Assembly: GCF_900156105.1 (NCBI RefSeq)
Contig: NZ_FTMS01000008.1
Location: 1 to 64,000, forward strand
Direction: 5' to 3'
Source of the DNA: Alkalispirochaeta americana
GTDB lineage: Bacteria > Spirochaetota > Spirochaetia > DSM-27196 > Alkalispirochaetaceae
Length of the DNA stretch: 64,000 bases
Shown piece by piece: positions 33,403 through 42,423 of the stretch. The stretch's first letter is position 1. Each line of letters starts with the position of its first letter. Position numbers and translations under genes: made by a program. Under the pieces are notes generated by a model. It searched no databases. It was not told where the DNA came from and saw only the letters and a program-made list of their open reading frames with translations.

Positions 33403-35244
33403 GTGGCGATACTGAGTATACATAATCTGGACCTGAGCTTTGGCGGCGATTCTCTCCTCAAAGACGTGCACCTCCACGTGAACCCCGGGGATCGAATCTG
33501 CCTCATGGGACGCAACGGGACGGGAAAATCCACCTTGCTCAAGATAGTCGCCGGGGATCTTCTTCCCGACCGGGGCACAGTTCGCCGTGATCAGGAGGCA
33601 AAAACGACCTTCCTGAGCCAGGATCTCCCCGCCGATCTCACCGGCAGCGCTCTCTCCGTGGCCAGCCGGAACGATCCCTCCCGGGAGCAGGGAGCCCGTC
33701 AGCTTCTTACACGCCTGGCCGTGTCGCCCGAGGCATCCGTGGAAACCCTCTCGGGGGGTGCCCTGCGGCGAGTGCTCCTGGCACAAACCCTGGCAACCCC
33801 GGCAGAAATCCTTCTTCTGGACGAACCCACGAACCATCTGGATCTGGACACGGTACTCTGGCTTGAAACCTACCTGGAAAGACTGTGCAAAAGCCATTCC
33901 ACAGCGATAATCTTTGTCACCCACGACCGGGCCTTTGCACGCCGACTTGCCCAAACCGTGGGAGAACTGGACCGGGGAACCCTCTACCACCACGACTGCG
34001 GATACGATGAGTTCCTCAGCCGCCGCGACAAGCGCCTCTCCGATGAGGAAGCTCAGTGGGAGCAGTTCAACAAGGACCTGGCCAAGGAAGAGGCCTGGCT
34101 CCGGCGCGGCGTAAAAGCGCGCCGCACCCGCGATGAAGGCCGGGTGCGGCGGCTCCTGGAAATGCGGAACCTCTATCAGAAGCGCCGGGAACAGATTGGT
34201 TCCGTTGAGATCTCCCTGGAAGCAGCCCAGCGATCGGGCGATCTGGTGATCACCACCAAGGACCTGTCCTTCTCCTACGATTCCGTCGCCCGGGACACCG
34301 GCGAGCCCCCCCTTATCAAGAACCTTTCGACCCTGATCATGCGGGGCGACCGGGTGGGAATCGTCGGCCCCAACGGATCGGGCAAAACAACCCTGATCAA
34401 ACTGCTCCTGGGGGAGCTCACCCCCCAAACAGGAAGCGTTCGCCGGGGGGCGAACCTGCAGCCACTCTATTTTGATCAACTCCGCAGTTCCCTGGACCCG
34501 GAAAAAACCCTCTGGGAGAACCTGGGGGACGGCTACGATACGGTAACAATCAACGGGAAAACCCGGCACCTGCTGGCCTATATGGAAGATTTCCTCTTTT
34601 CCCGTGAAGAGGTAAACAAACCGGTGAGCATCCTCTCGGGGGGTGAGCGGAACCGCCTGCTCCTGGCCAAATTTTTTGCCCGCCCCTCGAACCTGCTGAT
34701 CCTGGACGAACCCACAAATGACCTGGATGGAGAAACCCTGGAACTGCTGGAGCAGATCCTCCTGGATTACCAGGGCACGATTCTGCTGGTAAGCCATGAC
34801 AGGGCGTTCCTCGATAACGTGGTCACCGACTGTCTGGTGCTTTCCGGTGACGGGACCGTTCAGGAATACGCCGGAGGCTATGGAGACTGGAGGGATCGCC
34901 AGAACCAGGACAAAACGCCCCGGAATAACACCGATGAAACAAAAAACACCTCGCCTACCAGGGAGCGGAACAAACCACGTCGCAACGAGACACGACTAAG
35001 CTACAAGGAAAAGCAAGAACTGGAGGAGCTTCCCCAGGCGATCTCGGCTCTGGAAGAGGAGGAAGCAGAGATCCACCGGAAACTCTCCGACCCGGACCTT
35101 TACCGCACCATGGCCCGCCAGGAATCGGGCAGCGGGACAGAACACGACCCTGGCCAACTCTCTCGAAGGCTCGACGAGGTCGGCCAGGAACTGGCACGGG
35201 CCTATGAACGATGGGAAGAGCTTGAGGGGCGGCGGGAAGATTAG
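33403..35244 (+). CDS. uup: ABC-F family ATPase, Uup-like
   Basis: The 613-residue protein has two ABC domains and no membrane segment. Walker A sequences are GRNGTGKSTLL and GPNGSGKTTLI. Signatures are SGGALRRVLLAQ and SGGERNRLLLAK, each followed by LDEPTN-type Walker B motifs. A charged C-terminal coiled-coil region (about 520-610) matches Uup, which acts on ribosomes or branched DNA. Translation starts with GTG on a probable leaderless transcript. The 3' end overlaps the convergent regulator gene by 4 bp. Confidence 0.92.
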   Translation: MAILSIHNLDLSFGGDSLLKDVHLHVNPGDRICLMGRNGTGKSTLLKIVAGDLLPDRGTVRRDQEAKTTFLSQDLPADLTGSALSVASRNDPSREQGARQLLTRLAVSPEASVETLSGGALRRVLLAQTLATPAEILLLDEPTNHLDLDTVLWLETYLERLCKSHSTAIIFVTHDRAFARRLAQTVGELDRGTLYHHDCGYDEFLSRRDKRLSDEEAQWEQFNKDLAKEEAWLRRGVKARRTRDEGRVRRLLEMRNLYQKRREQIGSVEISLEAAQRSGDLVITTKDLSFSYDSVARDTGEPPLIKNLSTLIMRGDRVGIVGPNGSGKTTLIKLLLGELTPQTGSVRRGANLQPLYFDQLRSSLDPEKTLWENLGDGYDTVTINGKTRHLLAYMEDFLFSREEVNKPVSILSGGERNRLLLAKFFARPSNLLILDEPTNDLDGETLELLEQILLDYQGTILLVSHDRAFLDNVVTDCLVLSGDGTVQEYAGGYGDWRDRQNQDKTPRNNTDETKNTSPTRERNKPRRNETRLSYKEKQELEELPQAISALEEEEAEIHRKLSDPDLYRTMARQESGSGTEHDPGQLSRRLDEVGQELARAYERWEELEGRRED

Positions 35245-35624
35245 CCCCGACATGGAGAATGGCTGGCGTGAGCCACGGCCCCCTGCACAAGCTGCAGCAC
35301 GTGGTCATCTTCCAGAGAATAAACCATGTGCCGCCCCCGTCGCTGGGCAGACACAAGCCTGAGTTCCCGGAGCAGACGCAACTGGTGCGATACGGCAGAC
35401 TGTTCCATGGAAAGAAGAATGCAGAGATCCCCCACGCAGGTTGATTCCTGAGCCAGCGCCACCAGTATCCGCAGACGGGTCGGATCCGCCATGCCCCGAA
35501 AAAACCGGGCTGCCCTGGCTGTTACCTCCTTCGGGGGCAATCGCTGCCGCCGGTCCCGCAGGACCATCGTCTCCTGATGCTCCTGCCCGTTCCCTCTTTC
35601 CCCGGGATTCTCCATCACTGTCAT
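35241..35624 (-). CDS. ArsR/SmtB-family metal-sensing repressor
   Basis: The 127-residue protein has the winged-helix core ADPTRLRILVALAQ...LLSMEQSAVSHQLRLLRELRLV. The C-terminal helix carries D106, H108, H119 and H122, the exact D-x-H-x10-H-x2-H arrangement of the alpha5 zinc site in CzrA/SmtB. Two Cys near CVGDLC recall the alpha3 site. It should be a Zn(II)- or Co(II)-responsive repressor. The ATG at 35624 was chosen because TAGGCT ends 8 nt upstream. No metal transporter gene is adjacent. Confidence 0.88.
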   Translation of the reverse strand: MTVMENPGERGNGQEHQETMVLRDRRQRLPPKEVTARAARFFRGMADPTRLRILVALAQESTCVGDLCILLSMEQSAVSHQLRLLRELRLVSAQRRGRHMVYSLEDDHVLQLVQGAVAHASHSPCRG

Positions 35625-35632
35625 AGAGACCC

Positions 35633-35662
35633 AGCCTAGCCCGAAGCCACGGACCGGGACAA
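35633..35662 (-). promoter_or_regulatory. Promoter of the SmtB-like gene, leaderless type
   Basis: Leftward TTGTCC (35662-35657), 18 bp, TAGGCT (35638-35633), then 8 nt to the ATG. No ribosome site is present. Confidence 0.5.
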
Positions 35663-35694
35663 GTTCCCCGGCTTTCAGGTCCGGCCCTTCGCCG

Positions 35695-36318
35695 CTAGAT
35701 ATCTTTCCAGAATCGGGGGTCCACGGTGATGGTCTTGCCGGACCAGCCCAGGAGGCCCTCATCTTTCAGGGCGGCCAGGGCACGGGAGAGCGTCTCGGGC
35801 CGCACCGAGATCGCTGCAGCGGTTTCCTGTTTGTTCAAATCCAGAGTGATCAACGGGACCTGACCGAACCGGACCGCCAGAAACCGGGCCAGGCGCTGCC
35901 GCACGTCCATGGTAGCCAGAACGTAGAGCTGCTGCGAAAGAAACCTCATCTTGCCCACCAGATTTCTGATGAACTCCTCCCGCAAAGGCGCCTCGGACAA
36001 AAGGCCCAGAAGCCGCTCCCGGGGGATTGCCCTGATCGAGCAATCCTCGACAGCCACAGCACTGGCCGGATAGGTGTCCCGCTCAAACAAAACAATCTCG
36101 GCAAAGAGATCCCCCGCTTCCACCATATGAAGCGTCACCTCCCGACCATCACCGGTGGACCGAAAGAGCCGAACCTGCCCCCGCAGGAGACAAAAGAAGT
36201 GATCCCCCTCCTGCCCCTCCATGAAGATAATCGTTCCCCGGGCAATATTCTTCGAAGGAAGACCATCTCCCAGACGTTCCATGAAATCCTCACCAAGATG
36301 AGTAAAAAGATCTGCCAT
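35695..36318 (-). CDS. Crp/Fnr-family regulator divergent from hcp
   Basis: The 207-residue protein has an N-terminal sensor domain of the cNMP-binding fold ([43 protein letters not shown]) and a C-terminal helix-turn-helix ([32 protein letters not shown]). It has no N-terminal Cys cluster, so it is not an Fe-S Fnr. Its position suggests an HcpR/NnrR-like nitric-oxide-responsive regulator, possibly haem-dependent. Its GGAGG ribosome site lies inside the palindrome TTGAC-N4-GTCAA, which would give autorepression. Confidence 0.9.
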   Translation of the reverse strand: MADLFTHLGEDFMERLGDGLPSKNIARGTIIFMEGQEGDHFFCLLRGQVRLFRSTGDGREVTLHMVEAGDLFAEIVLFERDTYPASAVAVEDCSIRAIPRERLLGLLSEAPLREEFIRNLVGKMRFLSQQLYVLATMDVRQRLARFLAVRFGQVPLITLDLNKQETAAAISVRPETLSRALAALKDEGLLGWSGKTITVDPRFWKDI

Positions 36319-36320
36319 TC

Positions 36321-36334
36321 TTGACCTCCGTCAA
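36321..36334. promoter_or_regulatory. Fnr-type operator between regulator and hcp
   Basis: TTGACCTCCGTCAA is a perfect TTGAC-N4-GTCAA palindrome. Its centre (36327.5) is 41.5 bp before the predicted hcp transcription start at 36369, the class II activation distance for Crp/Fnr proteins. It also covers the ribosome site of the regulator gene. Confidence 0.8.
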
Positions 36335-36356
36335 TTACCGTCGGCTCCAGGGGGCC

Positions 36357-36362
36357 TATCCT
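36357..36362 (+). promoter_or_regulatory. -10 element of hcp
   Basis: TATCCT stands 22 bp after the Fnr-type palindrome with no recognisable -35, as expected for an activator-dependent promoter. The start near 36369 leaves a 75-nt leader containing AGGAGG before the hcp ATG. Confidence 0.55.
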
Positions 36363-36443
36363 GTACCCGTGATGCCACAGGAAGAATCCTCGCGGAATTG
36401 CGCTGGATTCGTGTACCACAGATCATATCAGGAGGACCGGTTC

Positions 36444-38111
36444 ATGAGTATGTATTGTTTTCAATGTCAGGAAGCAGCGGGGAACACAGGGTGCACCGTC
36501 AGAGGTGTCTGCGGGAAAACCGGAGAAACAGCAGTCCTCCAGGACCTGCTGGTCTACGCAGCCCGGGGCCTTGCCACCGTCGCCGATGCCATCCCCCAAG
36601 CCGAAAAAAAACGGGACGATCAGCCCCTCCTTGAGACGGGCCGACTGATTCTGGAGGCTCTCTTCACGACGGTCACCAACGTCAGTTTTGACGACACCCG
36701 GATAACACAGACCATCCTTGAGGTGCTGCGGCACAAGGAAGGCCTTCTGGCTGCTTCCCTTCAGGCAGGAACGGTGAAGGACACCGATTTGACCGAAGCG
36801 GCACGGTGGAACGCCGCGACCCCGAGCGAACTCCTCGCCCGGGCAAGCCAGGCCTCGGTGATGGCTGAAGAAGATCCCGACAAACGGGCCCTGGGAGAAC
36901 TCGCCATCTACGGTCTCAAGGGAATCGCCGCCTACGCCGACCATGCCCGGGTTCTGGGGTATGAGGACACCGATCTGTACCGGGAAATCCTGCGTCTCCT
37001 GGCAGCAATTGACCGAGGAGAGGCCTCGCCAGAGATCGTGATCGCCACGGGCCACGCAGCAGTCACGGCCATGGCGCTCCTTGACCGGGCCAACACCGAA
37101 ACCTACGGAAACCCCGAGATCACCCAGGTGGAGCTGGGAGTTCGGGGAAATCCCGGAATACTCATCTCCGGCCACGACCTTAAGGACCTTCAGGAACTGC
37201 TTGAACAGACCCGGGGAACCGGTGTGGATGTCTATACCCACGGGGAGATGCTGCCCGCCCATTACTACCCGGCCTTCAAAAAATACTCCCATTTCGTGGG
37301 CAACTACGGCAGCTCCTGGTGGGCCCAGGACCGGGAATTTGAATCCTTTCACGGACCCATTGTGATGACCACCAACTGCCTTACCCCTCCCAAGGCAAGC
37401 TACAAAGACCGGATCTTTACCACGGGTCTCGTGGCGTTTCCCCAGGTGGCCCATATTCCCGATCGTAGCGCCAGCTCCCCGGCGAAGGATTTCTCCCGGG
37501 TCATCGAACTCGCCAGAACCTGCGATCCCCCTCGAGAACTTGAAACAGGATCAATCACCGGGGGCTTTGCCCACGCCCAGGTGACGGCCCTGGCCGACAA
37601 GGTGGTGGAGGCGGTCAAGTCGGGGGCTATCAGCAAGTTCATCGTTATGGGAGGTTGCGACGGACGCCAGAAGGGACGTAGTTATTTCACGGACATGGCC
37701 AAAGCACTTCCGCCCGACACGGTGATCCTCACGGCAGGCTGTGCAAAATACCGGTACAACAAACTTGACCTGGGAAGCATCGGGGGGATTCCCCGTGTCC
37801 TGGACGCGGGCCAGTGCAACGACAGCTATTCCCTGGCAGTGATAGCCTTGAAACTGAAAGAGGCCTTTGGTCTGGAGAGCCTGGAAGATCTCCCCCTGGA
37901 TTTTGACATCGCCTGGTACGAGCAGAAGGCGATCACCGTACTCCTGGCGCTTCTGGCTCTGGGGTTCAAGGGGGTCAGGATCGGGCCTACCCTGCCGGCC
38001 TTCCTGAGTCCTGCCGTAGCAGAAGTTCTCGTCTCAACCTTCGGGCTGAAAGTGACCACCACGGTGGAGGCGGACCTGGCCGAAATTATGGGCGCTGCAG
38101 CCGGGGCCTGA
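36444..38111 (+). CDS. hcp: Hybrid cluster protein (hydroxylamine reductase / NO reductase)
   Basis: The 555-residue cytosolic protein carries an N-terminal cluster motif, Cys5-x2-Cys8-x8-Cys17-x5-Cys23 ([19 protein letters not shown]). That is the class I pattern of anaerobes, holding a [4Fe-4S] cluster. Ligands of the hybrid Fe-S-O cluster are seen in [28 protein letters not shown] and [10 protein letters not shown]. The family reduces nitric oxide or hydroxylamine. No hcr reductase is adjacent. The ATG at 36444 follows AGGAGG. Control by the divergent Crp/Fnr regulator is inferred from the operator. Confidence 0.96.
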   Translation: MSMYCFQCQEAAGNTGCTVRGVCGKTGETAVLQDLLVYAARGLATVADAIPQAEKKRDDQPLLETGRLILEALFTTVTNVSFDDTRITQTILEVLRHKEGLLAASLQAGTVKDTDLTEAARWNAATPSELLARASQASVMAEEDPDKRALGELAIYGLKGIAAYADHARVLGYEDTDLYREILRLLAAIDRGEASPEIVIATGHAAVTAMALLDRANTETYGNPEITQVELGVRGNPGILISGHDLKDLQELLEQTRGTGVDVYTHGEMLPAHYYPAFKKYSHFVGNYGSSWWAQDREFESFHGPIVMTTNCLTPPKASYKDRIFTTGLVAFPQVAHIPDRSASSPAKDFSRVIELARTCDPPRELETGSITGGFAHAQVTALADKVVEAVKSGAISKFIVMGGCDGRQKGRSYFTDMAKALPPDTVILTAGCAKYRYNKLDLGSIGGIPRVLDAGQCNDSYSLAVIALKLKEAFGLESLEDLPLDFDIAWYEQKAITVLLALLALGFKGVRIGPTLPAFLSPAVAEVLVSTFGLKVTTTVEADLAEIMGAAAGA

Positions 38112-38132
38112 GCCCCCTGCTGGAGGACCCGT

Positions 38133-38165
38133 GGCTCGTCCTGGAGTATTCTCTCAGGGCGAGCC
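38133..38165. terminator. Hairpin between convergent hcp and sugar permease genes
   Basis: GGCTCGTCCTG and CAGGGCGAGCC form an 11-bp stem with one wobble pair around an 11-nt loop. There is no T-tract, but its position between two gene ends suggests a two-way terminator or mRNA end. Confidence 0.5.
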
Positions 38166-38205
38166 ATCGCGCCGCGCACCCCCGGACTTCAATCACCCCC
38201 GAGGA

Positions 38206-39402
38206 TCAGGCGAGCCCTGCCTTGCGCCGTGTATAGATGTCATAGAAAACAGCAAGGAGGAGGACCAGGGCCTTCACCACGTACTGCCAGTCGGCACCAA
38301 TGTTCATGAGAGACATCCCGTTGTTGATAACTCCCATGACAAGCCCGCCGATGATCGCACCCACAATGGTACCGATACCACCCGATGCCGAAGCACCGCC
38401 GATAAAACAGGCCGCTATCGCATCAAGCTCGAAGAGCTGTCCCGCCTGGGGGAGTGCCGAGTTCATATACCCGGCGAAAACCAGTCCGGCTAACCCCGAG
38501 AGCATCCCCATAATGGTGTGGACCACAAAGATAACCATCTCGGAGTTTATTCCCGAAAGTTTCGCTGATTTTGCGTTGCCTCCCACGGCGTAGATGTACC
38601 GGCCAATCACCGTTCGCTTGGTGATGAAGGTGAAAACCCCCACAACCACAGCAAGGACAACCACGATCACAGGAACCCCCCGAAACTCGGCGAACTTCCA
38701 GGAGAGAAGTAAGATCATTCCCACAACAAAGAGGCTTTTCAAAAGAAAAGCGGGCAGAGGAAGGATCTCGAAGCCCTTTTTCATCTTTCCTCGTCGCTCC
38801 TGAAGAGCCATCAGAACCCAGACCAGCGAGCAGAGGCCACCCAGAAGCCAGGCAAAATAATGAACCCGCCCTATGTGCAATGCCTCCAGAGTGATGAAAC
38901 CCGAAGTAATCTGGCGGAATCCGTCATCGCGCAAAGCGATGGGGCTCACGTTGGTTATCACGTAGGTGAGACCACGGAAAAGCAACATCCCTGCCAGGGT
39001 GACAATAAAAGCGGGAATTTTCGCAAAGGCGATCCAGAAACCCTGGAAAAAGCCGATCCCCACACCGGCCGCCATGGTAAACACAACCGTGAGGGGAAGG
39101 CCTACGCCGGTATTATAGATCATGGCAGAAATCGCCCCGGTAAAGGCGGCGATAGACCCCACCGAAAGATCGATGTTTCCCACAATGATAACAAGCACCA
39201 TCCCCGCCGCCAGAATGAGGATGTAGCTGTTTTGCATGAAAATATTCGAGATGTTCCGGGGGGAGAAGTTTACACCTCCCGTAAAAACCGAAAAGACAAC
39301 AAAAATCAGACCAAGCATGATGAACATGGAGTAACTTCGAATGTTCTCCTTTATCAGCTGGTGCAGGGAAACTGTTGGCGATGTATTCCTGGTATCCGAC
39401 AT
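38206..39402 (-). CDS. Sugar ABC transporter permease, XylH/GguB-like
   Basis: The 398-residue inner-membrane protein has about ten hydrophobic segments. It contains IVGNIDLSVGSIAAFTGAISAM and ISGINSEMVIFVVHTIMGMLSGLAGLVFAGYMNSALPQAG, typical of ribose/xylose-type permeases. It forms the channel of a monosaccharide importer with the ATPase upstream (31 bp gap) and the binding protein. It is the last gene of the operon. Substrate is most likely xylose or another aldose by similarity, not proven. Confidence 0.92.
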   Translation of the reverse strand: MSDTRNTSPTVSLHQLIKENIRSYSMFIMLGLIFVVFSVFTGGVNFSPRNISNIFMQNSYILILAAGMVLVIIVGNIDLSVGSIAAFTGAISAMIYNTGVGLPLTVVFTMAAGVGIGFFQGFWIAFAKIPAFIVTLAGMLLFRGLTYVITNVSPIALRDDGFRQITSGFITLEALHIGRVHYFAWLLGGLCSLVWVLMALQERRGKMKKGFEILPLPAFLLKSLFVVGMILLLSWKFAEFRGVPVIVVVLAVVVGVFTFITKRTVIGRYIYAVGGNAKSAKLSGINSEMVIFVVHTIMGMLSGLAGLVFAGYMNSALPQAGQLFELDAIAACFIGGASASGGIGTIVGAIIGGLVMGVINNGMSLMNIGADWQYVVKALVLLLAVFYDIYTRRKAGLA

Positions 39403-39433
39403 ATCTCTATTTCTCCGCTGATTCGGCCACTGA

Positions 39434-40957
39434 TCAGGTCAAGGCCATGTGCATAATTTTTTCTTGCGTTGCTTCGTCCCGACCGAGGCAACCCTTTATC
39501 CGACCCTCGTTCATGACATAGATCCTGTCGGCCATCCCGATTGCCTCGGGAAGCTCCGACGTAACCATGATGATGCTCTTGCCGGCGGCGGCCAGTTCAT
39601 TGAGGATCGTGTAGATCTCGAACTTTGCCCCCACATCGATCCCCCGGGTGGGCTCATCGACAATGAAGATCTCGGGCTCCGCCAGAAGGCACCGGCTCAG
39701 AACCACCTTCTGCTGGTTTCCACCGCTCAGGTTCCTCACAAGCTGGGTGATTGAGGGAGTCTTTATATTCAGCGATCGACGATATCGCTCGGCAGATTCC
39801 ACTTCGGCATCGCCATCGACCACTCCCCAGCGCGAAATCCTGTTCAAGCTCGAGTTCGAAATATTTGTCTTGACATCCTGAATCAGAATCAGGCCCAGGC
39901 TTTTTCTGTCCTCCGAGACGTACCCCAGGCCGTTCCGGATCGCCTCACGGGGTGAGGAAAAATCGACGGACTCGCCCCTGATGAAGGCCTTGCCCCTGCA
40001 ACTGGATCCGTAGGATTTCCCGAAGAGACTCATCATGAGTTCCGTTCGACCCGCTCCCATGGGGCCGCAAAAAGCGAGAATCTCGCCCTCTTTCAGCTCG
40101 AACGAGGCGTTGTCCACCACCTTCATGTGATGATATTCCGGATGAAAGACGGTCCAGTCCTTCACCTCAAAGACCACATCTCCGGGGCGGGCTGTTTTTT
40201 CAGGGTACATATGGGTCATATCCCGGCCCACCATGCCGGAAATAATCATCGCCTGAGTCACCTGATCGGCTTTGGTGTCGTAGGTTTGTATTGATTTTCC
40301 ATCACGCATAACTGTGATGGAATCGGCTACTCTCAGAACCTCGTTCAATTTGTGAGAGATGATAATGCAGGTGAGCCCCTCCCGCTTGAGTTCCAGGATC
40401 AGTTCCAGGAGCTTCTCGCTCTCGTCGTCGTTCAAAGAGGCCGTGGGCTCATCAAGAATGAGAATATCGGTATTCTTTGAGAGCGCCCGGGCAATCTCCA
40501 CGAGCTGCTGTTTTCCCACCCCCATCTTGCTCACAACCGTTTCAGGACGGTCCTTAAGACCCACCCGCTCAAGAAATGGCTTTGAACGACTCAGGAGATC
40601 ATCCCAGTCGATGATGCCCCATTTTGTCTCGGCGTGGCCGAGAAAGATGTTTTCATAGATCGATAAATAAGGGCTCAGGGCAAGTTCCTGGTGCATAATG
40701 GCGAGCCCGACCTTCTCGCTGTCGCGAACGCTGCGGAAGCTGGTTTCTTTTCCCTTGACACGCACCGTGCCCTGATAACTTCCCCGGGGATGAACACCGC
40801 TCACTACCCCCATGAGTGTTGATTTTCCGGCACCGTTTTCACCGCAGATGCCGTGAATCTCTCCCCGTTTCACGCGAATCGAAACATCGTCCAAGGCGCG
40901 CACGCCGGGGAACTCCTTGGTTACGTTTCTCACTTCTAGGATATAATCGCTATTCAT
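39434..40957 (-). CDS. Sugar ABC transporter ATP-binding protein, XylG/GguA-like
   Basis: The 507-residue protein has two ABC domains, the RbsA/XylG layout. The first has CGENGAGKSTLMGVVSG and VGKQQLVEIARALS; the second has FCGPMGAGRTELMMSLFG and NLSGGNQQKVVLSRCL. ILDEPTASL and VDEPTRGID are the Walker B regions. The ATG at 40957 begins the conserved domain and has AGGA upstream; the open frame further up is not supported. It energises the adjacent permease. Confidence 0.93.
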   Translation of the reverse strand: MNSDYILEVRNVTKEFPGVRALDDVSIRVKRGEIHGICGENGAGKSTLMGVVSGVHPRGSYQGTVRVKGKETSFRSVRDSEKVGLAIMHQELALSPYLSIYENIFLGHAETKWGIIDWDDLLSRSKPFLERVGLKDRPETVVSKMGVGKQQLVEIARALSKNTDILILDEPTASLNDDESEKLLELILELKREGLTCIIISHKLNEVLRVADSITVMRDGKSIQTYDTKADQVTQAMIISGMVGRDMTHMYPEKTARPGDVVFEVKDWTVFHPEYHHMKVVDNASFELKEGEILAFCGPMGAGRTELMMSLFGKSYGSSCRGKAFIRGESVDFSSPREAIRNGLGYVSEDRKSLGLILIQDVKTNISNSSLNRISRWGVVDGDAEVESAERYRRSLNIKTPSITQLVRNLSGGNQQKVVLSRCLLAEPEIFIVDEPTRGIDVGAKFEIYTILNELAAAGKSIIMVTSELPEAIGMADRIYVMNEGRIKGCLGRDEATQEKIMHMALT

Positions 40958-41076
40958 TTGTACATCCTGGACGTTTCTGTGTTCGACGAATCCCGAAGAA
41001 TCGGGCTGAAACCAGCCGGAGTTCTGGCGGGACACCGGAAGGAGGAAAACCGTATCCCCGCCATCGTCGGGAGAGC

Positions 41077-41100
41077 CCCCTTCCATCACCGGAAGGGGGT
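41077..41100 (-). other. mRNA hairpin between binding-protein and ATPase genes
   Basis: CCCCCTTCC, a 6-nt loop and GGAAGGGGG form a 9-bp stem in the 230-bp spacer. There is no T-tract, so it is more likely to protect the upstream binding-protein mRNA than to stop transcription. No gene was seen in the rest of the spacer. Confidence 0.6.
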
Positions 41101-41187
41101 CCACCCATCGGGACTATTCAACGGTTTCCTGTCTGATTTACACCTTCGGGGTTACACCTCAGGCGTGTGCCCCCGGTGGATGCATTC

Positions 41188-42288
41188 CTAGCGAAGAGCA
41201 CTCTCAGAGTAGTATCCGCTGTCGATCAAAACCTCCCGGTAGTTCTCGCGGGTCACGTTGATCGGCTCCAACAGGTAGGAACGAACAACCTTCATTCCCG
41301 TGTCGTAGGTTTCGGTATCCAGGCGGGCACCGGGAATCGAGGGGCTCCGGTCCGAGAGAAGCGCGTCGGCCAGCTTGATGGCTCCCTCAGCAAGCAGCCG
41401 GGTATCCTTGAAGACAGTCATGTACTGTCGACCGTCGCGAATAGACTGAACTGACGCGAGTTCGGCGTCCTGACCGGTTACAACAGGAAGCTTCTCCGTG
41501 GTGTCGTACTTTGCATCGGCCGCGAGAGCTTCGATAATTGCCCGAGCCAAGGTGTCGTTGGGAGCAAGAACGGCATCGAGAGTAACATCACGAGCATCGT
41601 TGCTCAGAAGGTTTTCCATGCGGGACTTGGCAACTTCAGCGCGCCAGTTTTCCGTGGCGATCCGTGTAAAAGCTCCATCGGAGGATCTTAGAGGGGCGGG
41701 TCCAACCACGTTCAGGGCACCCCGTTCGATGTGAGGCCGCAGAATCGACATGGCTCCATCGAAGAAAAAGTTCGCGTTGTTGTCCGTGGGAGATCCGGCA
41801 AAGAGGGTAATGTGCTTGGGATTATCAGCCCCCACCGCATCCAGATCCAGTTTGTCCACGATCGCCTGCCCCTGGAACTGACCAACTTTGAAGTTATCAA
41901 AAGTGATGTAGTAGTCGTAGGCATCGGAGCCGGTGATCAGCCGGTCATAGGCGATGACGATGATATCTTCGTAGGCAGCTTCCCGCACCACGGCGTTCAC
42001 ACCTTCGTTGATGTTTCCCACAATCAGAAGGCGGGCACCCTTGGTAATGAAATCCTGAATCTGCTGGTTCTGACGCCCCTGATCGGCGTCACCGTAGGCA
42101 ACTTCGGCGGAATATCCCAGTTCCTGGGCCCCGGCGAGAAGGGCCGCTCCATCCTGCTGCCATCGCTCCACGTGGGTTTCAGGCATGGCGATTCCGATAT
42201 CAAGACCACCTCTTTCCCCCTGCCCTCCGGCAAAAGAAACCGCTGCCACCAGGGCCAGCGCCGAAAGTATAAGACCAATCCGTTTCAT
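41188..42288 (-). CDS. Monosaccharide-binding protein of the ABC transporter, XylF/ChvE-like
   Basis: The 366-residue protein has a signal peptide (MKRIGLILSALALVAAVSFAGG) and the two-lobe periplasmic sugar-binding fold: IGIAMPETHVERWQQDG, VIAYDRLITGSDAYDYYITFDNFKVG and VVTGQDAELASVQSIRDGRQYMTVFKDT. The motif with DRL and FDN is shared with xylose- and multi-sugar-binding proteins. The ATG at 42288 has AAAGGAG at good spacing. It begins the transport part of the operon and is preceded by its own regulatory region. Confidence 0.93.
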   Translation of the reverse strand: MKRIGLILSALALVAAVSFAGGQGERGGLDIGIAMPETHVERWQQDGAALLAGAQELGYSAEVAYGDADQGRQNQQIQDFITKGARLLIVGNINEGVNAVVREAAYEDIIVIAYDRLITGSDAYDYYITFDNFKVGQFQGQAIVDKLDLDAVGADNPKHITLFAGSPTDNNANFFFDGAMSILRPHIERGALNVVGPAPLRSSDGAFTRIATENWRAEVAKSRMENLLSNDARDVTLDAVLAPNDTLARAIIEALAADAKYDTTEKLPVVTGQDAELASVQSIRDGRQYMTVFKDTRLLAEGAIKLADALLSDRSPSIPGARLDTETYDTGMKVVRSYLLEPINVTRENYREVLIDSGYYSESALR

Positions 42289-42329
42289 ACACACTCCTTT
42301 GTGTTGAGATTGATCCTATTGTGGAGGTG

Positions 42330-42343
42330 GCGAAGACCTTCGC
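42330..42343. promoter_or_regulatory. 14-bp palindrome before the sugar transporter genes
   Basis: GCGAAGACCTTCGC is a perfect inverted repeat with a 2-bp centre. It overlaps the expected -35 region of a weak promoter whose -10 would be TAGGAT (42317-42312, leftward). It may be an operator or a short hairpin. Confidence 0.5.
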
Positions 42344-42346
42344 GCT

Positions 42347-42420
42347 ATCGGAAAAAAGACTCATCCATCGGACAAAAACCGCACCGTGTCACGGGGATTC
42401 TCCAAATCAAGACAAAAAGC
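42347..42420 (-). repeat. Three phased direct repeats, candidate regulator sites
   Basis: On the + strand ATCGGAAAAAAGA (42347), ATCGGACAAAAAC (42367) and ATCAAGACAAAAAG (42406) are similar. The GAC/GAA cores start at 351, 371 and 411, giving spacings of 20 and 40 bp, close to whole helical turns. AraC-type activators commonly use such direct repeats. They lie just upstream of the sugar-binding protein gene. Confidence 0.6.
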
Positions 42421-42423
42421 GCA

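Noticed and set aside
32131-34797. 888-codon - strand ORF opposite the old yellow enzyme and uup genes
   Set aside because: Both genes beneath have clear domains; the ORF has none.
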